64,000 bases of DNA. Source: a bacterium (GTDB taxonomy: Bacteria; Zixibacteria; MSB-5A5; GN15; FEB-12). The translations under genes were made by a program, and so were the position numbers. Below are positions 61,133-64,000 of the stretch, piece after piece (positions within the stretch are counted from its first letter, which is position 1; each line of letters opens with the position of its first letter). The notes below the pieces were generated by a model. The model did not search any database. It was not told where the DNA came from and saw only the letters and a program-made list of their open reading frames with translations. The stretch spans positions 62,001 to 126,000 of the forward strand of contig JAHLKV010000005.1 of the NCBI GenBank assembly GCA_020444475.1. Reading direction: 5' to 3'.

Positions 61133-62368
61133 CTAAAACAGCTTGAGGGCCTGTACCGGTTGAAGGTTGGCGGCGCGGCGCGCCGGGAAGATACCCGCGA
61201 AAAATCCGACCACACCGAGCAGGCACACCACCAGCATACCGACGTTGATATTCACCTGCGGCACGCCGATGAAGTCGGTCAGACCGAAACTCGGCACCAA
61301 CGACACCAGCAGCCAGGCGAACAGGAAACCGAGGACGCCGCCGACTGCGGTGATAAGAAGCGTCTCGAGAATGAACTGGATAAGGATATACCCCTTGCGG
61401 GCGCCAAGCGCCATCTTGATGCCGATCTCCTTGGTGCGCTCTTCGAGCACGACATTCATGATATTCGAAACACCGATTCCGCCCGTGATCAAGGTCGATA
61501 CGCCTATTCCTACGAGGAACCACTGGAAGGCGGTGAAGAAGGTCTTGAGGAACTCGAACCCGCGGGTGGTATCCCAGACCGCCAGCGCTTCGCGATCGGT
61601 CGGATCAAACCGGTACCGGGCCCCGAGAATTTCGTAGATCTCCCGCCGCGTCTGCAGCATGTTGAACTCTTTCTTGGACTGCACGACGAAATTGCTCATC
61701 CAGCGCGTCGAGTACATCGTACCGAATGTCGAGGCCGGGATAAACGCCACCCGGCTGTCGCGACTGCCGTACGATGAGTTCTGCTTTTTCTCCTTCATGA
61801 CGCCGATGATCGTAAACGGCATGCCGTTGATCTCGATCTGCTCACCGATCGCCTGCTCACTGCCAAACATGTCCTGGGCGAGTAGGTTACCGATAAACAC
61901 CACGCGGCGCTTGAGGTCCATGTCGTTTTGATTGATGAAGCGCGACCCGGCCTGCGGGATCAGGTTTCGCATCTCGCCGAACTCCGGCCAGCAGCCGACC
62001 AGCATGCGGAGGCTCGAATTGCGGCCCCGCTTGATGGTCTGGTTCCAGCGTCGGAACTCCGGTGAGATCCGACCGACTGTCACCGACTTCTCCCTGATGA
62101 GAATGACATCATCTTCGGTCGGCTGAATACTCCGCCCCTTGGGAAGCCCCTTGAACTCCTTAGCCGTGATGCCGGGCCAGAAGATAGCGATATTCTCGCC
62201 CATCCCTTTCTGGCTCTTCATCTGGGCGTCGCCGATCCCCTTGCCGAATGCAAACAGCAAAACGATCGAGCAGGTGCCCCAGAAGATACCAAACATGGTA
62301 AGGGCCGAACGGAGTTTCTGGCGGCGAAGATCGTTCCAGAATTGTCGTAGGGTTACGAGTGGCAGCAT
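61133..62368 (-). CDS. ABC transporter permease, MacB/FtsX type (first)
   Basis: A 411-residue permease with the same architecture as the next gene and clear similarity (ALTMFGIFWGTCSIVLLFAF; ERTKEIGIKMALGARKGYIL; SRFINQNDMDLKRRVVFIGN matching MINQIDMEHRRRVAFLGW). The two probably arose by duplication and form a heterodimer with one ATPase gene. Substrate is unknown; MacAB-type exporters move antibiotics, peptides or lipoproteins. Confidence 0.93.
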   Translation of the reverse strand: MLPLVTLRQFWNDLRRQKLRSALTMFGIFWGTCSIVLLFAFGKGIGDAQMKSQKGMGENIAIFWPGITAKEFKGLPKGRSIQPTEDDVILIREKSVTVGRISPEFRRWNQTIKRGRNSSLRMLVGCWPEFGEMRNLIPQAGSRFINQNDMDLKRRVVFIGNLLAQDMFGSEQAIGEQIEINGMPFTIIGVMKEKKQNSSYGSRDSRVAFIPASTFGTMYSTRWMSNFVVQSKKEFNMLQTRREIYEILGARYRFDPTDREALAVWDTTRGFEFLKTFFTAFQWFLVGIGVSTLITGGIGVSNIMNVVLEERTKEIGIKMALGARKGYILIQFILETLLITAVGGVLGFLFAWLLVSLVPSFGLTDFIGVPQVNINVGMLVVCLLGVVGFFAGIFPARRAANLQPVQALKLF

Positions 62369-62389
62369 AATGTGTCGGTATGACCCCGC

Positions 62390-63487
62390 TTAGTCCCAGG
62401 GCTCGATTTCTTTGGGTGGACGCTCAACCAGTTGGTCGCCTTCGCTCAAACCCGCCACCACTTCGATATTGATCCCGTCGGAGAGACCGGTCTCAATCTC
62501 GATCTTCTCGATATTGCCGAGCGAGTCGCGGACCTCAACCGACGGTACCGAGTCGACAAACGTCACCAGTCGCTCCGGCACCAGCAGAATGTCCTCGGCG
62601 CGGTTGATAATCACATCGGCGTTGGCGCTGTAGCCGGCGCGGAGGAAGCCCTTGCTCATCTGATCGAAGGTGATCTCCACATCGAACAACGTCGCACCGT
62701 CCTGCTTGCGCGCCTTGGGGGAAATCTTGTCCAGTGTGCCCGTGAGCTTTTCTCCGGGAAGTGCGCCGATCTCGACATCAACCGGCATCCCTTCATGCAG
62801 CTTGCCAACATCGATCTCGTCGACCGTCCCCTTGAAAATCAGGTCGTGCATCTGGGCCAGCGTGGCCAGCTCGGTACCGGCCTGATACGACGTCAGGGGC
62901 ACCACCGGGTCACCCTCTTCGACCAGCAGCGACAGCACCGTGCCGGTGATCGGTGACTTGATGACGTTGTCGATCGTGCGGTCGGCGATCTCCGTGCTGC
63001 CCGATTCAATAAGGGCCAGCTTCTCTTTGGCCAGCTTCAGGCGGAGTTCAGCGTCCTCGTACGTCGAGAGGCTGTTTTCGTACTCCTGCCTGGAGATGAG
63101 TTGTTTATCGCGAAGTTGTTTGCTGCGGGAATGATCGCGCGAGGCCTGATCGAACGCCACCTGGTACAATTCCACTTCTCGCTTGGCATTGGCGTATTCG
63201 ACCGGGGTGGGGTCCGGTTTGACGTCGAACAGCGGATCACCCTGGTTGACCTTATCGCCTACCTCGACATAAACAGTTCGGACTATCCCGGCGACTTTGG
63301 ATTTGACGGCGATCTCAAATTCCGGCTCGATCTGGCCGATCGCCAGCGCCTTGTCGACGATCGATCCACGCGTCACCTCAACCGTCTTGATCTCGTCCTC
63401 TTTCTTGGCCGAACCATCTTTGGCGAAAAAAGCGACCGCCGCGACGACAACAATGAGGCCGACGGCGATAAGAATGATTTTCTTCAT
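62390..63487 (-). CDS. Periplasmic adaptor (membrane fusion protein) of the efflux system
   Basis: A 365-residue MacA/HlyD-family protein with an N-terminal anchor (KIILIAVGLIVVVAAVAFFA). The split biotinyl-lipoyl halves (VKSKVAGIVRTVYVEVGDKV, IDNVIKSPITGTVLSLLVEE) frame a coiled-coil hairpin (NAKREVELYQVAFDQASRDH), and a beta-barrel and membrane-proximal domain follow. It links the two permeases to an outer-membrane channel, which is not encoded here. First gene of the operon, 21 bases before the first permease. Confidence 0.94.
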   Translation of the reverse strand: MKKIILIAVGLIVVVAAVAFFAKDGSAKKEDEIKTVEVTRGSIVDKALAIGQIEPEFEIAVKSKVAGIVRTVYVEVGDKVNQGDPLFDVKPDPTPVEYANAKREVELYQVAFDQASRDHSRSKQLRDKQLISRQEYENSLSTYEDAELRLKLAKEKLALIESGSTEIADRTIDNVIKSPITGTVLSLLVEEGDPVVPLTSYQAGTELATLAQMHDLIFKGTVDEIDVGKLHEGMPVDVEIGALPGEKLTGTLDKISPKARKQDGATLFDVEITFDQMSKGFLRAGYSANADVIINRAEDILLVPERLVTFVDSVPSVEVRDSLGNIEKIEIETGLSDGINIEVVAGLSEGDQLVERPPKEIEPWD

Positions 63488-63697
63488 GAACGTGTTCTCT
63501 CCCGAACGATATGAATCTGCGACTTGTTTGCGAATCTGCTGTGGCTACAGAAGTCTACGCGCCCGGGAAAGCGAATGTTTCACCGGTTTACTATATTACT
63601 AGGAGTTGGCGACGATCATCTATGCAGGCATCCACGACATCGCCCGAAGATAGCCTCCAAGGTAATGTCGCGCACTACGTTGTATGGAAGAGGGGGA
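63488..63697. other. Intergenic with no recognised feature
   Basis: Upstream of the efflux operon; I see no gene, hairpin or clear promoter hexamer pair. Confidence 0.5.
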
Positions 63698-64000
63698 TTA
63701 CTCGACAACCGTGAAGTCAATCAAACCGTGCGATACACCATTAATAAGAATCTCGAGTTGATGCTTACCCGGTCGGTGTCTTCGAGTGGAACGGTCCAGA
63801 AACGAACGTTTCGACGTGATTGCCAGCGGCTCATCCGGTTTAATCGACTTCTCGGTCAGCTTAAACAGCTTCGGCGAGGTCTTGCCGTTGGCCTTGATGA
63901 AATGAATCTTGTAGTCGATTGCCAGCTTCTGCCTCTTTGAACCGGCCGATTTGACCGTGAATCCGAATGTCAGCTCACCGCCGATCTTCACCCGCTTCGG
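63698..64000 (-). CDS. DNA alkylation repair protein, C-terminal part (cut by window edge)
   Basis: The last 100 codons of a gene that continues beyond the right edge. The fragment reads through VKIGGELTFGFTVKSAGSKR, LAIDYKIHFIKANGKTSPKL and STRRHRPGKHQLEILINGV, the pattern I know from the C-terminal extension of AlkD-like HEAT-repeat DNA alkylation repair proteins. The GTG at 63991 is not a start: the frame continues upstream without a stop. The enzymatic HEAT part is outside the window, so the call rests on the tail alone. Confidence 0.7.
   Translation of the reverse strand, partial: PKRVKIGGELTFGFTVKSAGSKRQKLAIDYKIHFIKANGKTSPKLFKLTEKSIKPDEPLAITSKRSFLDRSTRRHRPGKHQLEILINGVSHGLIDFTVVE

Noticed and set aside
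61125..61523. Open frame extending the second permease upstream
   Set aside because: It lies inside the other permease gene in another frame; ATG 61124 has a ribosome site and the expected N-terminus.
1..64000. tRNA, rRNA, insertion sequence or prophage genes
   Set aside because: I looked for tRNA T-loop patterns, transposase and phage motifs and saw none; a tRNAscan and IS search would be needed to be certain.

Overview
The window looks like a chromosomal segment of a Gram-negative, aerobically respiring bacterium from an uncultured lineage of the FCB group. My best guess is candidate phylum Zixibacteria or a close relative. This is inference from the alternative complex III plus caa3 oxidase gene order, DUF5686 and LA_2272-type envelope proteins, a secreted BNR protein ending in dockerin-like repeats, class II (B12) ribonucleotide reductase, and GC-rich intergenic hairpin repeats. 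No rRNA or tRNA gene was seen, so the placement cannot be tested here.

Layout. 1-2.5 kb: a TPR/coiled-coil membrane protein flanked by palindromic repeats. 2.5-7.3 kb: a TetR regulator and aldo/keto reductase sharing an operator motif, then leftward aquaporin Z and methyltransferase genes and a CPA1 cation/proton antiporter. 7.6-13.6 kb: a MshEN/REC/HD/PATAN signalling protein, a barstar-like inhibitor, envelope proteins, and an ECF sigma/anti-sigma pair. 14-18.2 kb: recA, a hairpin-repeat island, a surface-repeat protein and a small leftward group with SUKH and NTF2-fold immunity proteins. 18.2-24 kb: PilZ and DUF2179 proteins, an outer-membrane protein, and the tight operon pgsA-pgpA-cinA-thpR-rsmE. 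24.2-28.5 kb: a candidate small RNA and nrdJ with a candidate NrdR box.

29.1-44.9 kb is a respiratory supercluster on one strand: ctaB (heme O synthase), actABCDEF (alternative complex III), a small membrane protein, SCO, coxBACD (A2-type caa3 oxidase), a heme A synthase fused to a SCO-like domain that lacks its copper cysteines, and a DUF420/CtaM-like protein. Together these would oxidise quinol, pass electrons through c-type hemes to the caa3 oxidase, and build its heme A and copper centres.

45-64 kb: a DUF5686 outer-membrane protein, an unrecognised membrane protein, two overlapping secreted amidohydrolase-superfamily genes with missing metal ligands in two of three domains, a BNR/dockerin exported protein, an SSS symporter, a PQQ-type sugar dehydrogenase lipoprotein, a MacAB-like efflux operon with two permeases, and the 3' end of a DNA alkylation repair gene running off the right edge.

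The least expected signals are the CtaA-SCO fusion; an orphan promoter-plus-terminator unit that looks like an ~85-nt RNA; a TetR promoter with its operator in the spacer and the GTG start at the predicted transcription start; and several families of intergenic hairpins whose stems change in a compensatory way between copies. All calls are from reading sequence; no database search or structure prediction was run.
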